A stretch of 64,000 bases of DNA from Crocodylus rhombifer (GCA_038503035.1 JAVSML010000975.1:124001-188000); one strand, 5' to 3'; shown: positions 49,501-61,644, numbered from the stretch's first letter. Notes: generated from the sequence alone by a model not told the origin. Program-made: numbers and translations.

Positions 49501-50816
49501 TGTATTTACTTGAGAGAATGAAATGTATTTCCTTGTTGATTCCAGTGGTATTATATTTTCAGGGTTCTTTGCCGATAGTCAGAAATATCTATGTAACTAA
49601 ACCACTGTTATATGATACATTGCACATCTTGACCAAATCACATCTGTTGTGTCATTTCAGTTTTAACAAATAAACTGTTTGGGCACATGCTCTCTTTTTA
49701 GGAAAAAAAATACCTCCTTGTATTGGTGAACAGTGGCATTTAGCTTATACTTCTGGGCTTTATTTGGATATTCTTTGTCTTTTAGCATTGCTATATGTTT
49801 TTGAAATGGAGTCAGTTTATTCTCTGAGCTCCACAACTGTTTACCTATAGTCAGGCTGTAACAGTCCCTATGGATCCTTTATTGATGCTGTTGTTTTCCA
49901 TAATATCTCATTAATGTTCTTATTAGCTAAAATAACGTGATCACAAAACGATCTATATTCAGGTACTTGAAAATGGAGATGCCACCACAAGAGGAAGATA
50001 GCTGTTCACGCAGAGCATTGTGTACCAGGAATTTAAATGACCCTTCATCATCTTAAAAGAACACAAAAACTTGAATACATGGTAGTAGAATTGCTGTAAA
50101 TGTGGATGCACTACATTTGGTGCAAATTGTACAAAAAGAACATGCCCCTCAGACTTGAGTTACCTTAAATACACAGAGTGTCTTGTTTTCTTGACTGCTT
50201 TAAGTGCACAATATTTTATACACATTCCCCAATTTTCTTAAAATCATGATGACATGCAGTTTTCTCTCATTGTAAGACACAGCTTGCTTGCTTTTAAGAG
50301 CTAACACATTGAAAGGAACTTTGACCTAGTCAGAAAGCCTTTTAAAATGTGTGCGCTTTTAAAAAAAAAAAAAACAAACCAAAAAACCTTAGAAGCCCAA
50401 CAACAAATAATTCTAGTTTTTGTGGGATCTGCTACATTTTAGTTTTTTGCCCAACTAAGGGGCAAGTGTACCTCCAATGAACTTAAAATGTCCTTTGAAA
50501 AGATTCCTGTCCTGTGTATCACTTTAGCCTGGTGAGATATTCAGCGTATATTTGAAACTTGGTTTCTATTTTAGTACTGTGAATTGCCTTTTAAGTAATG
50601 GAATGGATTCAGCTAACCTATTTTAGACTGCATAGATAGTACAAAGATGGGATTTTTAATGATTTGCTCTAAGGAATCATTCCTCTCTCCCTTCCTCCCA
50701 GGCTTCACCCTCACCCTTTCCATTTCCCAGATATTATCACCAAAGACACCCATGGCCATGTATATGTATCATCAATATTTTCTTACAGATCCTAATTGGT
50801 AGCTTTGCCTTGGCAG
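46575..50816 (+). other. SNX25: SNX25 intron of 4.2 kb
   Basis: GT-AG, phase 0. A possible hAT fragment with a pyrimidine-rich middle lies at 46701-47010. 47011-50816 has no element I can name; 48840-49220 is more GC-rich than its surroundings and could be an old insertion. Confidence 0.88.
46701..47010. mobile_element. Possible hAT fragment, pyrimidine-rich core
   Basis: CAGTGGGAGCTAACC followed by GTAGGTGTGCCACAAATTAC resembles a hAT end. The middle repeats CTTCTGCTTCCTTG-like units. The other end and the target duplication were not found. Confidence 0.35.
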
Positions 50817-50948
50817 ATTGTTTCAAAGTTGAAGGATGAAATCACTCTTATGGAGAGAGAGCACAGTGACCTTCAGCTACACATTGCAAGAACAGATTGG
50901 TGGTGTGAGAACCTTGGCATGTGGAAAGCTTTCATAAAGGCAGGGGAG
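50817..50948 (+). CDS. SNX25: SNX25 exon: linker before PX
   Basis: 44 codons, phase 0 both sides. Reads IVSKLKDEITLMEREHSDLQ, then LHIARTDWWCENLGMWKAF and ends IKAGE. The first half continues the heptad-like helix from the previous exon; the ARTDWWCENLGMW stretch is a distinctive SNX25 signature just before the PX domain. The acceptor TTGGCAG at 50811-50816 was chosen over an earlier TTACAG at 50783-50788 because only the later one keeps the phase-0 join to the exon at 46419 and the expected KKIVSKL junction. The donor GTATGG at 50949 is weak, which could favour some intron retention; read-through stays open to about 51158. Confidence 0.94.
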
Positions 50949-51789
50949 GTATGGTTTTGCTTTTTCTTCTGGATTAGCTTCAGCTCATGGGGTAATGAAA
51001 AAAATGTAGTGGTTACACTCATTTTTCAGTTTTTTATTTTAAAAATCTCTCTTCTAGCTACTACTCCCTACATATCCTTTTATGTTTCTAGATCTTCATG
51101 TTGTTTGGTGCTGAAACAGCAGTACCTTTTGAGTGAATTAAGGCACATGTTCAAGTGATGTGGTGTCTAAGGAGTACTGTTGTTTCATCACTGAGGACAT
51201 CACATCTATGCCTTGTAATCATATGATGCTAATGTACTGAGGTAGTGTTCTCTTACTGGCATACACTGAAGACTTGCTATATTTCATATTACAATATGAC
51301 ATTTTAAAGGATTAATAGACTCAGGTTCAAAAAAGAATGTCTGAATTCTGAATTTCATGGGGTAATGTGATTATTTTGTTCTGTCCTGATGCAGATTCAT
51401 ATGTTCCTCAGTTTATGACTTGGGCTACCCATCTTTGGCTGAAGATCTACAGACAGCATTACAGAATGTCTTTTTGCAGCTTGTGTTATTCAAACCCATG
51501 TACTTTCTTCTTATCAGGGTACACGGGGAAAACTATACTGCATTAAATTGGCAACAAAAGGTGGAGCAGGAAATATTGAAGGTGCAGTTCTTATGAGCAT
51601 GTTTTATAGAATTATTCAAAATTTTCCAAGTTGGAAAAATATAGGAGTTCAGAGGGTACACAAGATAACATCATTTTCTTCTCTTTAAAGCAGATTTATT
51701 GACTTGTTGGAGAGGGGAGCAAAAAAACCCCAACAGCAAACGCCCACAACCCTAGCTCCCATTGGCAGCTATGCAGTCACAACTGCAAT

Positions 51790-52083
51790 TGCACCAGCAG
51801 CACTGTGACAAATAGGGAAGAATTGGTGGGGAATGTAGAAGTGGATGGCAACTTGGGCAGCAGCAGCTATGAGATGACTGAGTTTAGGATCCTGAAGGAA
51901 AGAGAGCAACAGAGTAAAGACCCTGGACTTCAGAAAATCAGACTTCAATTCACTCAGAGAACTGGTGGGCAGGCTATCATGGGAGGCCTGTCTGAGGGGG
52001 AAAGGAGTCCTGGAGAGCTGGTTGCATTTTAAAGAAACCTTACTGAGGGTGCAGGAATGGACTATCCTGATGCACAGGAAAGA
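51790..52083 (+). mobile_element. CR1 LINE, left piece
   Basis: One frame reads VEVDGNLGSSSYEMTEFRIL, the CR1 segment between the endonuclease and reverse transcriptase; another reads LDFRKSDFNSLRELVGRL. Frameshifts are present. It continues past the hAT insertion at 52812. Confidence 0.8.
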
Positions 52084-52091
52084 CTAGCAAG

Positions 52092-52811
52092 TAGAGGTGC
52101 ACCGATACATTGGTCCCATATTGGATCAGCACCAATATAAGGAAAATTGACGGTATTGGCAATCAGCTTTTTTTGGCTGATGTGGCCAGTGATGTTGCCA
52201 ATAAATGCCCTGTGCATATCTGCAGCTGCAGCACAGCATGCAGGCAACTAGGAATGAAATCTGGCAGTGTGGAGAGCAGCTGGGTTTGGTGGTAAATCTG
52301 TTGCGAGGGAAGGGGCATGGAGGGCACAGATTGAGACCCCAGTGGTGAGGGAGGGAGTGGGGCTGGGGCAGGGGCTCCATGGCCAGGGCAGGGTGCAGGA
52401 CAGAGCTGTGAGTGGTTTGTCTGGGTGGGGTATGGGAAGGAAGTGGTGGCTCGCACCACTGCATGCACCCTGGGAAGGCATGGGGGGGCCTGTGCCTCTG
52501 GATATGCACGTGGGGTGAGGGTGGGCTGCCACTGCATGCTGGGGGTGGTATAGGGCTCTTCCCGGTGGGGGAGATGGGCTGAGCTGCACTCAGGGAGGGT
52601 GGTGGTGGCACTGGGAGGGGGAATACTGTGAATTTTGGGGTGGCCCTCCCAGCAGCCCCTCGCCCCTTCCCCTACAGCAGACTTACCAGCTGGAGGCTGC
52701 TTTCCAAGCTGCTGGCTGCATATCAGCAATCCAGATGGGTATTGGCCCATATGGCTCGTTGAAAATTGACCACTGGTATCGGCCCAAAAAATCTTTATCA
52801 GTGCACCCCTA
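52092..52811. mobile_element. 720-bp hAT element inside CR1
   Basis: Ends TAGAGGTGCACCGATA and, reversed, TAGGGGTGCACTGATA. A perfect 8-bp target duplication CTAGCAAG is at 52084-52091 and 52812-52819. Removing one duplication and the element makes the surrounding CR1 continuous. The GC-rich interior (about 52180-52690) carries the same module as the element at 25572. No transposase; overlapping minus-strand open frames (up to 195 codons) are low-complexity. Confidence 0.92.
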
Positions 52812-53341
52812 CTAGCAAGTATGGCAGAAGACCAGCTTGGCTTACCAGGGAACTCTTCAGTGAGCTAAAAGACAAAAAAGGGAAGCTTAAAAGAAGTGTA
52901 AAATTGGATGAACAGCAATGGAGGCGTATAAGAGTATTGCTCGGGCGTGCCGGGATGAAGCTAGGAAGGCCAAAGCACACTTGGAGTTGCAGCTAGCAAG
53001 GGATCTGAAAGATAATAAGAAGGGTTTCTACAAGTATGTCAGCAACAAGAGACTGAGTTCAGTCGTGGCAGATGATAGAACAAGGAGCAGTGGTCTCAAA
53101 TTGCAGCAAGGGAAGTTTAGATTAGATATTAGGAAAAACTTTATCACTAGGAAGGTAGTAAAGCATTGGGACTAGTTACCTAGAGAAGTGGTAGAATCTC
53201 TATCCTTGGAGCGTTTTTTGCCCTGAGTAGACAAAGCTTTGGCTGGGATGATCTAGCTGTGGATGGTCCTGCTTTGAGCAGGAGGTTGGACCAGACGATC
53301 GCCTGATGATCCCTTCTAACCCTAACTTTCTACAAATCTAA
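52812..53341 (+). mobile_element. CR1 LINE, right piece, internally deleted
   Basis: Reads YGRRPAWLTRELFSELKDKK and, after a frameshift, [20 protein letters not shown], then jumps to the extreme C-terminus [20 protein letters not shown]. The whole reverse transcriptase is missing between them. It ends in the CR1 tail: GAGCAGGAGGTTGGACCAGA, then CCCTTCTAACCCTAAC. Confidence 0.9.
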
Positions 53342-55109
53342 GACAAATTGAAGTCGTCATTGCCTCTGTGCTCTGGATGCCCACCCACATCATTGTGCTG
53401 CTGTCCTGATACCACTGTCTTTGGAGACTGAATATTTTGGTTGTTTTCCAGAAATTGAGAAGGAGGATTAGTGTAACTAGTAGTTGTATAAAGGCAATCT
53501 TATCTGAGAGAGACTTGTCATAGCATTCCATACAACAATCTGAGCTGGATTCTCAACTGGTATAAACCACTGCAGCTCCACAGCCAGGTCCATCCCTTGT
53601 TGGTCTGTCGGTGTTTCATATTCTGGGGGAGAGACTTTTTCTCTGGTCTGAAATCAGAATGATCAGTTCTAGAGCATAGTCTTTATTTTTAAAAATACTG
53701 ATTTCACAAAGAATTGTATTTATAGACCTAGAATATGGGGTGAATCTTATACGGGGTGAATCTTACTTCCTTTGTTCATTTGAGCAGTCCCATTAGAAAT
53801 GGTAAGACTAATAGTCTGAGTTTGATACGTGGAACTTATTTTCCCTTGAGTTAGGAAGAATAAATGTTCTATGCCAAAAAGCCTTTCATATATTCTTTAT
53901 ATGTTTCAAGGGGCTGGTGAAAGGCCTTCCCATTAGTCATGTCATTATTGACTTACTCTTCAGGGCCATGCAGCTCTGAGTTTTTTTTACAGAGAACCAG
54001 TTGGAAGGGAGGGAACCTTTAGTGAGTCGATCTGTTCTTTTGGCATAGTAACAAAACTAATATTGCTGTTAATAAATCCTTCCCAATGGATGTCTAGACA
54101 AATCTTGAATGTTTTCAGTTAAGAGATTCAACAGCCTTTTTGGTAGCCTGTTCCCTTACCAAGTTTTATTATATTTTTGTTACTGTAGCCTGTAGTCAGA
54201 ATTTATTTTGTAACTTATCTAATAATATTTTTTTTGGTCAACTTTAGAATATTTCTTCAGATGTTTGTAGATAATATGCTTTTTTCCTATAGATTTCAGC
54301 ATATTGGTTTGCTGAACTCTTTCCCCATTTTCATTGTTCTCCTGGACTCCTTGTTAACGTGCTTTTCCAAAACTGAAGCTAGAACTGCAGTTAAATCATA
54401 TCCTTTCTTGTTGTTACCCTTTGGACTTTCTTTCCTGTTGGGAGAAAGATGTATCCATTCCCCTTGTTAGGCTAACTGTATAATCAGACAGACTGTAAGT
54501 TGGAAAATAATAATTTTTTGTGGTGTCCTGAAGCTGCAGAATCACAGCCAAGGGAGGCGAATTCATCATCTAAAAGCATCTAGCGTGCTTGAGTTTTAAA
54601 TACTGATTCAGTCCTTCTTACTCTAGCTAACAGTATCTAACTTGAAAGATGTATATACAATCCAAATGACTCTGAACTTTAAGGTCTGTGATGTTATGTC
54701 AGGAAGAGAATTATAGAACTTACCACTGGGGCCTGTTTCTGAGAGCACCAATCATTCCCATCATATTCTTTGTACTCTGTCCATTATGGAGGTATTTAAG
54801 CACTTCTTCCAAACTTCCAGATCCCAACTGTACAGCAAGATCTAAAATATTATTAAAAAGAAGCACCTTAGTTTGGTGAATTCCATTTCCTTAGCATGTT
54901 TTTTTTCTAGCTTGTTGTAGGATTTGAAATTACCCAGGTTATATAATAAGGAAGTTACACTTAGGTTTACAATGAAAAGTCTGGCACCTAAATCGTAATT
55001 ACCTCTTTATCCATGCATGGTTCCATTCCAGGTGGGGGTGTAAATTCTCATGTATGCAGGGAGTACCTCTTTCACTGGACTATCTCAGAGATTGCTTTTG
55101 GGATGAGTT

Positions 55110-56010
55110 TTACTAAATGTCCTAATTAATAACTTGGACTCAACAGGCATAGGCATACTGATAAAACTTGCTGATGAGGCAAAGCTGGGAGGCACTGGCA
55201 TGGTGGAGGAAGATTGGGATATCAAACAGGAGGTGCTGGGTGATTTTAGGACTAGATTAATAGAAATTAGATTAAAATCAGTAGCACAAAACATAAGGTC
55301 ATATGCTCTAAGGACCAAGTGCAAGAAGTTCTGCTATGATTTGATGTTAGAAATTATTGTGGAAAAAAAAATACCAGAGTATAGGTTGACCATGAACCAT
55401 AAAAAAGACAAATGTGATTTGTCACATTTGCACCAGGATTGCGTCAGTCCAGATATTTCTCCAAAGATTGGGAAATATTAATATCATTGCACAGTTCATG
55501 GTGAAACCTCATTTATGATCCCATGTGCAATTCTTGTCCCTCATGTTCAAGAAAGATCAACTCAAACTGCCATGGGTTCAGAGAAGGGCTATGAGAGTGA
55601 CCAGGGGCACAAAAAGTTTACTGTACAAGTGAAATTAAGATCTTGATTTCTTTTGCTTGGCAAAACCAAGACTGAGATGGATTTGATGACCCCTCATTAT
55701 ACCTTTACAGACAGCAAAGGGGGAGAAGGAAGGATGAACCTCCAGGCACAAAGAAATGCTGTTAATGCTAAAAGACAATATGGGTACAAGAATATATGGT
55801 CCACAAGAGACTTTAGCCTAGATTATTAGAAGGTGGTTTCTACCCATGATAGGAGTGAGATTCTGGTACAGGGGGTGAGAAAAAGTGGGATCAGATTATG
55901 TAGCTAGGTTTAGATGGTATCTGATCAATTTATGAAAGGGATCATGTGAAGTGGTTGGCCGAGATAACAGGGGAGTGAACTCCTCAAAGGTCTCTTTCAG
56001 TCCGTTGTTC
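55110..56010 (+). mobile_element. CR1/L3-like LINE relic
   Basis: Starts with NLDSTGIGILIKLADEAKLG-like sequence, the CR1 motif for FADDTKLGG in which the catalytic aspartates are lost. Later stretches match the 3' region: ATGTTCAAGAAAGATCAACT near 55538 and GGTTCAGAGAAGGGCTATGA near 55568. The end, GGTCTCTTTCAGTCC near 55990, resembles a CR1 tail. The 115-codon open frame at 55134 is part of this relic. Confidence 0.65.
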
Positions 56011-56193
56011 CTGTATACTTGCAAGGCAAGTCATTAGTCCAAAACAGCGAATGTAAAGTACTTCAAGCACTCAAAGTGTTCCTTTTTCTGAAAAAGGGAT
56101 TATGAACGGTGCTGAATATTTCAGGCAGGTGACTGGAATAAACTTTTAACTACATCTGTGTCCTAATAATTAGCATTTAGATGATATTGCATA

Positions 56194-56250
56194 GGGGCTA
56201 GGGACAGACATTAAAAAAGCTGGAGCCTGAACTGATTCAATTTTTGCAGG
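56194..56250. repeat. End fragment of the GGGCTAGGGACAG family
   Basis: GGGGCTAGGGACAGACATTA, followed by AGCCTGAACTGATTCAAT, matches the left end of the element at 29231. No matching right end was found, so the copy is truncated or extends unrecognised. Confidence 0.6.
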
Positions 56251-58139
56251 CAGAGAGGGAATGACTTTTAACCCTCACTCAGAGGGCTGGGTATTCTGGC
56301 TGAGAGAAGTTTCATGGAGTCCTGATAGGAAGGTCAGAGGCGGGAGCTCCTTTCTAACCTGTTGAGCTGAGTAGAAGCTGCTTTCTTAGGTTCAAGATCC
56401 AGTGTAAAATCAGATTATTCTTCTGATATTTCCTTTTGTTTGTGTATTCTTATATCTATGTATCTCAACATATGGGTGCAGATTTCTTATGTTTGCGTTT
56501 GCTTTTATAGTAAACTTGTTATCCATAGTTTTTGATGAATTACTACTGTAAGTGTGATTTCAGAGTCTTTGACCATACAGACAGGCCTTTTCCAAGGAAG
56601 AGGGGATCTATTGTTTCTGGGTACAAGGGTGGATTTGCACTGGACAAGGGTGTGATTCTTCTAGCTGGCAAAATCCCCGCTGCTAAAAGCTGGCAAGACC
56701 TAGATGAGGTGGGCAAGGGTGATGCACCATTGATCAAGGAGATGACCTTTGGAGCATCTTGGTCTGTTTTCACTGGCCAAGTAGCAAATGTCGAAGTGGG
56801 ATTTGGGTCTAAAGGGCACCCTGAAGGTTTGAGAGCACCTGTGTCACACTTCTTAAGCTTCTTTACCTGTGTGAGAGCTTATTTTTTGGCGAATATGTAA
56901 TGCAGGATAATCACTCATTGTCCTACCTCAGACTGAGCCCCTCCATCTTTCATCCCTGAACCTCTAAAAGTGTCTGTGAGAGAATGGGTTTACTGTTAGC
57001 TTGAAGAGTAATACATGTTGTGGTAGGGCAAAGAAGGAAGTCTTAGACTCTCACAGGAAATGTCCCTCCTACCCATGAGCAACTGGTGTCTCCTGCATCT
57101 GGGAGGGTACCCAGAGAAGCTGCTGATGGCAGCAGCCCTGTTGGGGGGGCACCAGCCATGCTGACAACATCAGTGTCAGTCATCAGGGTGGGCACATGCA
57201 CCCCCTACAAGTTGCCTATGCTCCTACCCATTCCCTTTTGCTTGCACCAAGGGAGTTCCAGTTCAACCAACTCTCCTGGTCTCATCTGTGACAGTATGGC
57301 ATGAGGAAACAGGCTGTCTTTCAGGTAGCTGTGTTCAAAACCATGCAAGACTTTAGACGTTAAAACCAGCCTCTTGAATTCTCTCTGGCTGCTTATTGAG
57401 ATATTGCGAGCTACTGTCAGATATTTGTCTCATACACATTCTACACAAAGATGAGTTTCCCAAGAATCATGTGCAGCCCAAGGAAGGGACATTACAAACA
57501 ATATTTTCCTAGTGTGATTTAGATGAAGATTTATATCTATTTTAACGATATGCCATTTACAGTCCTGGCATAGTAATTGTGGGATCTGCCTGCCATTAAC
57601 ATTTATAAAATTTGTCCTACTTTTGCAGTTTTCCCAGGAGATGCATCATCAAATGAATGTTATAGTTCTTACTGACCTTAATTGGGTTAGTTAAAAGATA
57701 CCTTCTTAGCAATTAAAATTGCTTGAAAAGCCAAAAAACCCCTCTTCTATTTATATTATATATAAAAGTTCCTTCAATCTCTGAGAGGATGTGCTATAAT
57801 TACGTTTTAACCTGTTTCCTATTCATACACTAGCTAAGGTAACCATTTTGCTGTGTTCTTTTATTTTTATATAGATGTACTGAATGTTGTCGCCATGGAA
57901 GGGCAAAGTGTATAGCTTTCGCAATACCAACCAGACCTCCAAATGCAGGCATTAATTTATATTTAATTTGGTGTGGCATATCAGTACCATAGATTTTAAA
58001 TATTGATTTCATTAAAGGCTTCTAAACGGGAGCTACTTCAAGTATACTTAGTGAGATAAAGGCAAGATAACATAGGTGTACTTTTTAAAAACTTATTAAA
58101 AACAAAGAAAACAGTTGGTTAGGAGAGGGAATGTGACAT

Positions 58140-58335
58140 CTTGGTTGATGCAAGAGAACTGGAGCTAAAAATCTTAATTCTGTTTGTAGCATTGCTGCCA
58201 ATCTTCTCCATTTGCTTGAGAGAGTTTATTTAAAGCCCTTTCTTTCTTCATCTGTAAAATGCAGATGATAATACATACTCTGTGGGGTCGTTGTATGTCT
58301 CAGTTCTTCATAAGTGCATAGGATATGAACATTCT
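58140..58335 (+). mobile_element. MIR SINE relic
   Basis: CTTTCTTCATCTGTAAAATG, then AGATGATAATACATACTCTG and GGGGTCGTTGTATG follow the conserved 3' half of MIR elements (CATCTGTAAAATGGGGATAA, then GGGTTGTTGTGAGG). Ancient and diverged; the tRNA-like head is weak. Confidence 0.65.
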
Positions 58336-59100
58336 AGTAGTAGGCAGCAATTGGTCTGCATGCATGCAGAGCTCAAAAAGGAAAGGTGAACAGAAGTTAG
58401 CACATGGCGGCATTCACCTAGCACAGTCAACAGTATAGACGTTGCTGTGTTTTGTGTGTGTATGTCTCAAGGCAGGGCAAGCTGAGATAAGTAGTTTCTT
58501 GTTCTTCATATTTTAACAACTATTCTAAGAAAAGCCTAGAAAAAAGTTAAGTGTCAGTACAGAATAAGAAAAGGCAATTAGATTTTTTTGAGCTGGAATT
58601 GAACCTGAATGGAGAGACTTGTTATTGGAACACTACGACAGTGGATCCCTGCAGTGACTTACAAAATGACAATAAGGTGCTTAGAAAAAAAGGTGGTGCA
58701 AAAGTTGAAACCTATTCAATAAAAAGGGGAAGGTTATATGTCACCATAGGGAGAGAGAGAGAGCAAATGCACATGAAAAGTGAATCAAATACTGAAGAAC
58801 TTAAATAACAAAGGGATGCATCTGTCTTAAGAAGAGATGTAAAATGAATGACGGGTAGTATGACAAGGCTGTTGACAAAGACAAAAAATGGTGGTTAACT
58901 GAGAGACAATTGAGGGCTGACCCACAATATCCCAGATTCGGTTTAGTCCAGTGAAGCATAGCTTGGTATGAGACCTCTAAACTTCAGTGGAGAGCATTAA
59001 ACTGTGATGATGATCATAAATTTACATGCCAGTTGTATGCAGGTTAAATGTTTCAATACTTACTTTTTTAGTAATTCATATGTTCCTTCTCTCATCCAAG

Positions 59101-59241
59101 GTTGTAGAAGAGAATGGGGAGCAAGTGCCCTGCTACTCTGTCATGGTGAGTTTACAAGAAGCTGGTGGAGCTGAAGCTAAGAACTGGACTGTTCCCAGGA
59201 AGCTCAGCGAGTTTCAAAATCTACACCGGAAACTCAGTGAG
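59101..59241 (+). CDS. SNX25: SNX25 exon: first part of PX domain
   Basis: 47 codons, phase 0 on both sides, from VVEENGEQVPCYSVMVSLQE to LHRKLSE. This is the beta-sheet part of the PX domain, which binds phosphoinositides on endosomal membranes. The VPRKLSEFQNLHRKL motif corresponds to the canonical R-R/K-Y/L-S-D/E-F motif, and its arginine is the position that contacts the 3-phosphate of PI3P in well-studied PX domains. Acceptor CATCCAAG has a good upstream C/T tract; donor GTATGA at 59242. Actual lipid specificity cannot be judged from the sequence. Confidence 0.95.
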
Positions 59242-60035
59242 GTATGAAAAAGTCTCTCAGAAGTGGATTTGTCCTACTAAAATGCTAGGATTTTCCAGTT
59301 TTAAATGTGCAAGAAGAACAGTACTTTAAAAAAAAGTTACAACTGCCACCTTTAACTTGGAAAAATAGAAATCTTGACTTAAATGATGAAACTTTTTTTT
59401 TTTTACAAAGTAAAAAAAGCTGTTTCTGTTAATGAGCAAGAATAATATTAAAAGGTGGATGGAAATGTGTTTATAAGCCTTGGATGCTGGTGAGATTATT
59501 AGGTTCTTGATAAACAAGTTTATCTTGATGATACACTGGTGCAGTAAGAGAAGGACTTGGAAGAGATGGTTGTGTAGGAGGTGATACAGGAAATAGAACA
59601 CAATTAGTTTTCTGAAATGGCAATGCATACAGGCTGAAATTTTGGGATGGAAGGATAGATGACAGGCAGTGCTTAAAAGGAAGTCTGAAGTCATGGACGC
59701 TTATAATGCCAAAAGTGCTGTAGCAATTTACAGTGCTACCGAAGTGTAGTATTATCAGGGATGTACATTTGTGTACAGCTCCCTGGCTGGCACATTGCAA
59801 AGGTGCTCTGAAAGTGTGCTTTCCAATCAGGGGGCAATGGAGGATTGCTCCTCTGCTCCCTCAGCCCCAGGGGAGCCTGTCAGTAATTGGTGGGCAGCAG
59901 CTTAGTTCCCTGGCAGGCTACCATGAAGCCAGCCACTCTCCCTTCACCCCCTTCCGCCCTCCCCACCCTCCCCCAGCCTCTTGGAGCGGGTGGAGGAGAG
60001 CAGATCAATTCTGAGATGCTGGGAGTGCAAGCACG

Positions 60036-60168
60036 GCATTGCTAAATTATTCCATTTGAAGTGAGGGTTATCTCCTAACACCTCCTATTTTGAATAGGTT
60101 AGTACATTCCAGTGATTTGCAACTGTTGCAGGTGAACTTGTGATACCACCCCTAGTGGGTAGTTATGG
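60036..60168 (+). repeat. 133-bp direct repeat, copy A
   Basis: Begins GCATTGCTAAATTATTCC and ends GGGTAGTTATGG. It matches 62198-62330 along its whole length without a net gap, at roughly 85% by eye. The two copies flank the SNX25 exon at 61645. The repeat class is not known to me. Confidence 0.85.
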
Positions 60169-60196
60169 ACTAGGGGATACCACCCCTAGTGGGTAG
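60142..60196 (+). repeat. Short tandem duplication, 34-bp offset
   Basis: ATACCACCCCTAGTGGGTAG occurs at 60143 and again at 60177, exact, with a 13-base spacer. Copy B of the larger repeat has only one, diverged, unit here, so the duplication arose in copy A. Confidence 0.9.
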
Positions 60197-61644
60197 CATG
60201 TGACTATACAGACATTACATGTGGTCATGGGTAGATCAAGGAGTTTTTGAAGTGGGGTTGGGAGTAGCAATAGGCACTGCATCCCAGCTTCTTCACCCCA
60301 GGCAGGCAGACTGCTTTGTAGGACCAACAGCAGGAACTTTCTTTTAAGTACCCAAATTAGGAAAATCCCCCGTCTCCTTCCCCAGCTGTCAGCATCCCTG
60401 CATCATGCCCCCTCTTCTTCCATTTGCCCCTTCCTCTACCCAGGTTGGCTGCCAGTGTTCTGGGTTGTTCCGGGGGTGGGGATCCTGATTCCCTGGCTCA
60501 GCAGGGGAGGCAGCGGAGATAGCAGGTGGAATCCTTCTTTCTGCCCGGTCCCCCACATGCTGCTGTCCCCTGCTGAGCCTGGACTCAGAGGCTCTGAACT
60601 CCCAGCCCACCACTGTCTTCTCAAACCACAACTCTCCCAGTTCATTTCATACCAGGCTCAGCACAAGACAGCAGGAGACAAGTTTGATGTCTATGCTTGC
60701 TCCCAGGCTGGCAGGGAACACCCAAGGAACCAGACAGAGAAGGAAGCTCCCACTGCTGTTGCTGTGGCCACTATTCTTAGCTGGAGCAGGCAGGAGCAGC
60801 TCTAGAACATCTCTTCCCTGGCCCGCTTGTCCTCACACATCAAGAACAGCAGTAGTGGGGCAGCTGTGCTGTTGAGGGTGGAGGGGAAGGAGTGGGTGCC
60901 AAGAATTTGAGATGAAGGGATGGGATTTTTACCTGATTTTGGATTTTAAAAATCTTCACCGTTGCTTCTAGTGTAGTCCAAAAGGACGGGGGGATGTGTG
61001 GGGGGGTGCATCCAAGGCACTAATCCATTCTGGATCCACTCCTGCATGTGGTAATATAAAACGTGGGTGGTGTTTCTGCCTTTTATGCCAGCTGACTTGG
61101 GCCCTTGATGTCATAGTTGACTTTTGTGTTTATGGTCCGTGACTTACGGACATTGTTTGTAACGAGGAGGGGCTTCTGCCTAGGTCTCTTTCCTCTTCTG
61201 TCTCTGCTTAATCTCTTGTCCTGTTTGTTGTAACTTCTCTGTCTGCTCTAACTGAACTAACTTAATATCTTAATAGTTTGTATTCTGCACTGCCATGTGA
61301 GACCCTGGCTTGAATGCTGGGCTTGGTCTTTTACTCGCAAAGGAAAGAGCAGCTTGCGAGAGAGTACTTGGGGAAAGAAAGTGGTTCATCTTACTTTGCA
61401 GCACTCCTTTGTCTGAATTTGGGATTGGTAGTTAGAGGACTCTACAACATTTGCCATGTCAGCCCCGGGTGGGTAAGGGAAAGAATTCCTCAGGGCACCC
61501 AGAGGAATGGGAAAGAGACAGGAAAATTAGATGGAGTTCTTTCATTTTTATTTTGATCCAAAACCATGTCTGCATGTTGTCTATACATGTGTATTTAAAT
61601 TGAGATGGAAAAATATAACATTCTTTGTCTTTTCTCCTGCCTAG

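Larger units (their letters stand above)
50949..59100 (+). other. SNX25: SNX25 intron of 8.2 kb
   Basis: GT-AG, phase 0, with a weak donor. It holds a CR1 interrupted by a hAT (51790-53341), a CR1/L3 relic (55110-56010), a short fragment of the GGGCTAGGGACAG family (56194-56250) and a MIR (58140-58335). Nothing recognised in 50949-51789, 53342-55109, 56251-58139 and 58336-59100. Confidence 0.88.
59242..61644 (+). other. SNX25: SNX25 intron of 2.4 kb
   Basis: GT-AG, phase 0. It contains the first of two 133-bp direct repeats (60036-60168) with a short tandem duplication at its end. GC-rich, unclassified sequence at 59800-60030 and 60380-60900 is probably mobile in origin. The rest shows nothing recognised. 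Confidence 0.88.

Noticed and set aside
52126..52750. Minus-strand open frames of 113-195 codons
   Set aside because: They lie inside the 720-bp hAT element and share the low-complexity module of the element at 25572.
58551..58808. 85-codon open frame with charged composition
   Set aside because: No recognised motif and no splice signals in frame with SNX25; the neighbouring exons join directly without it.
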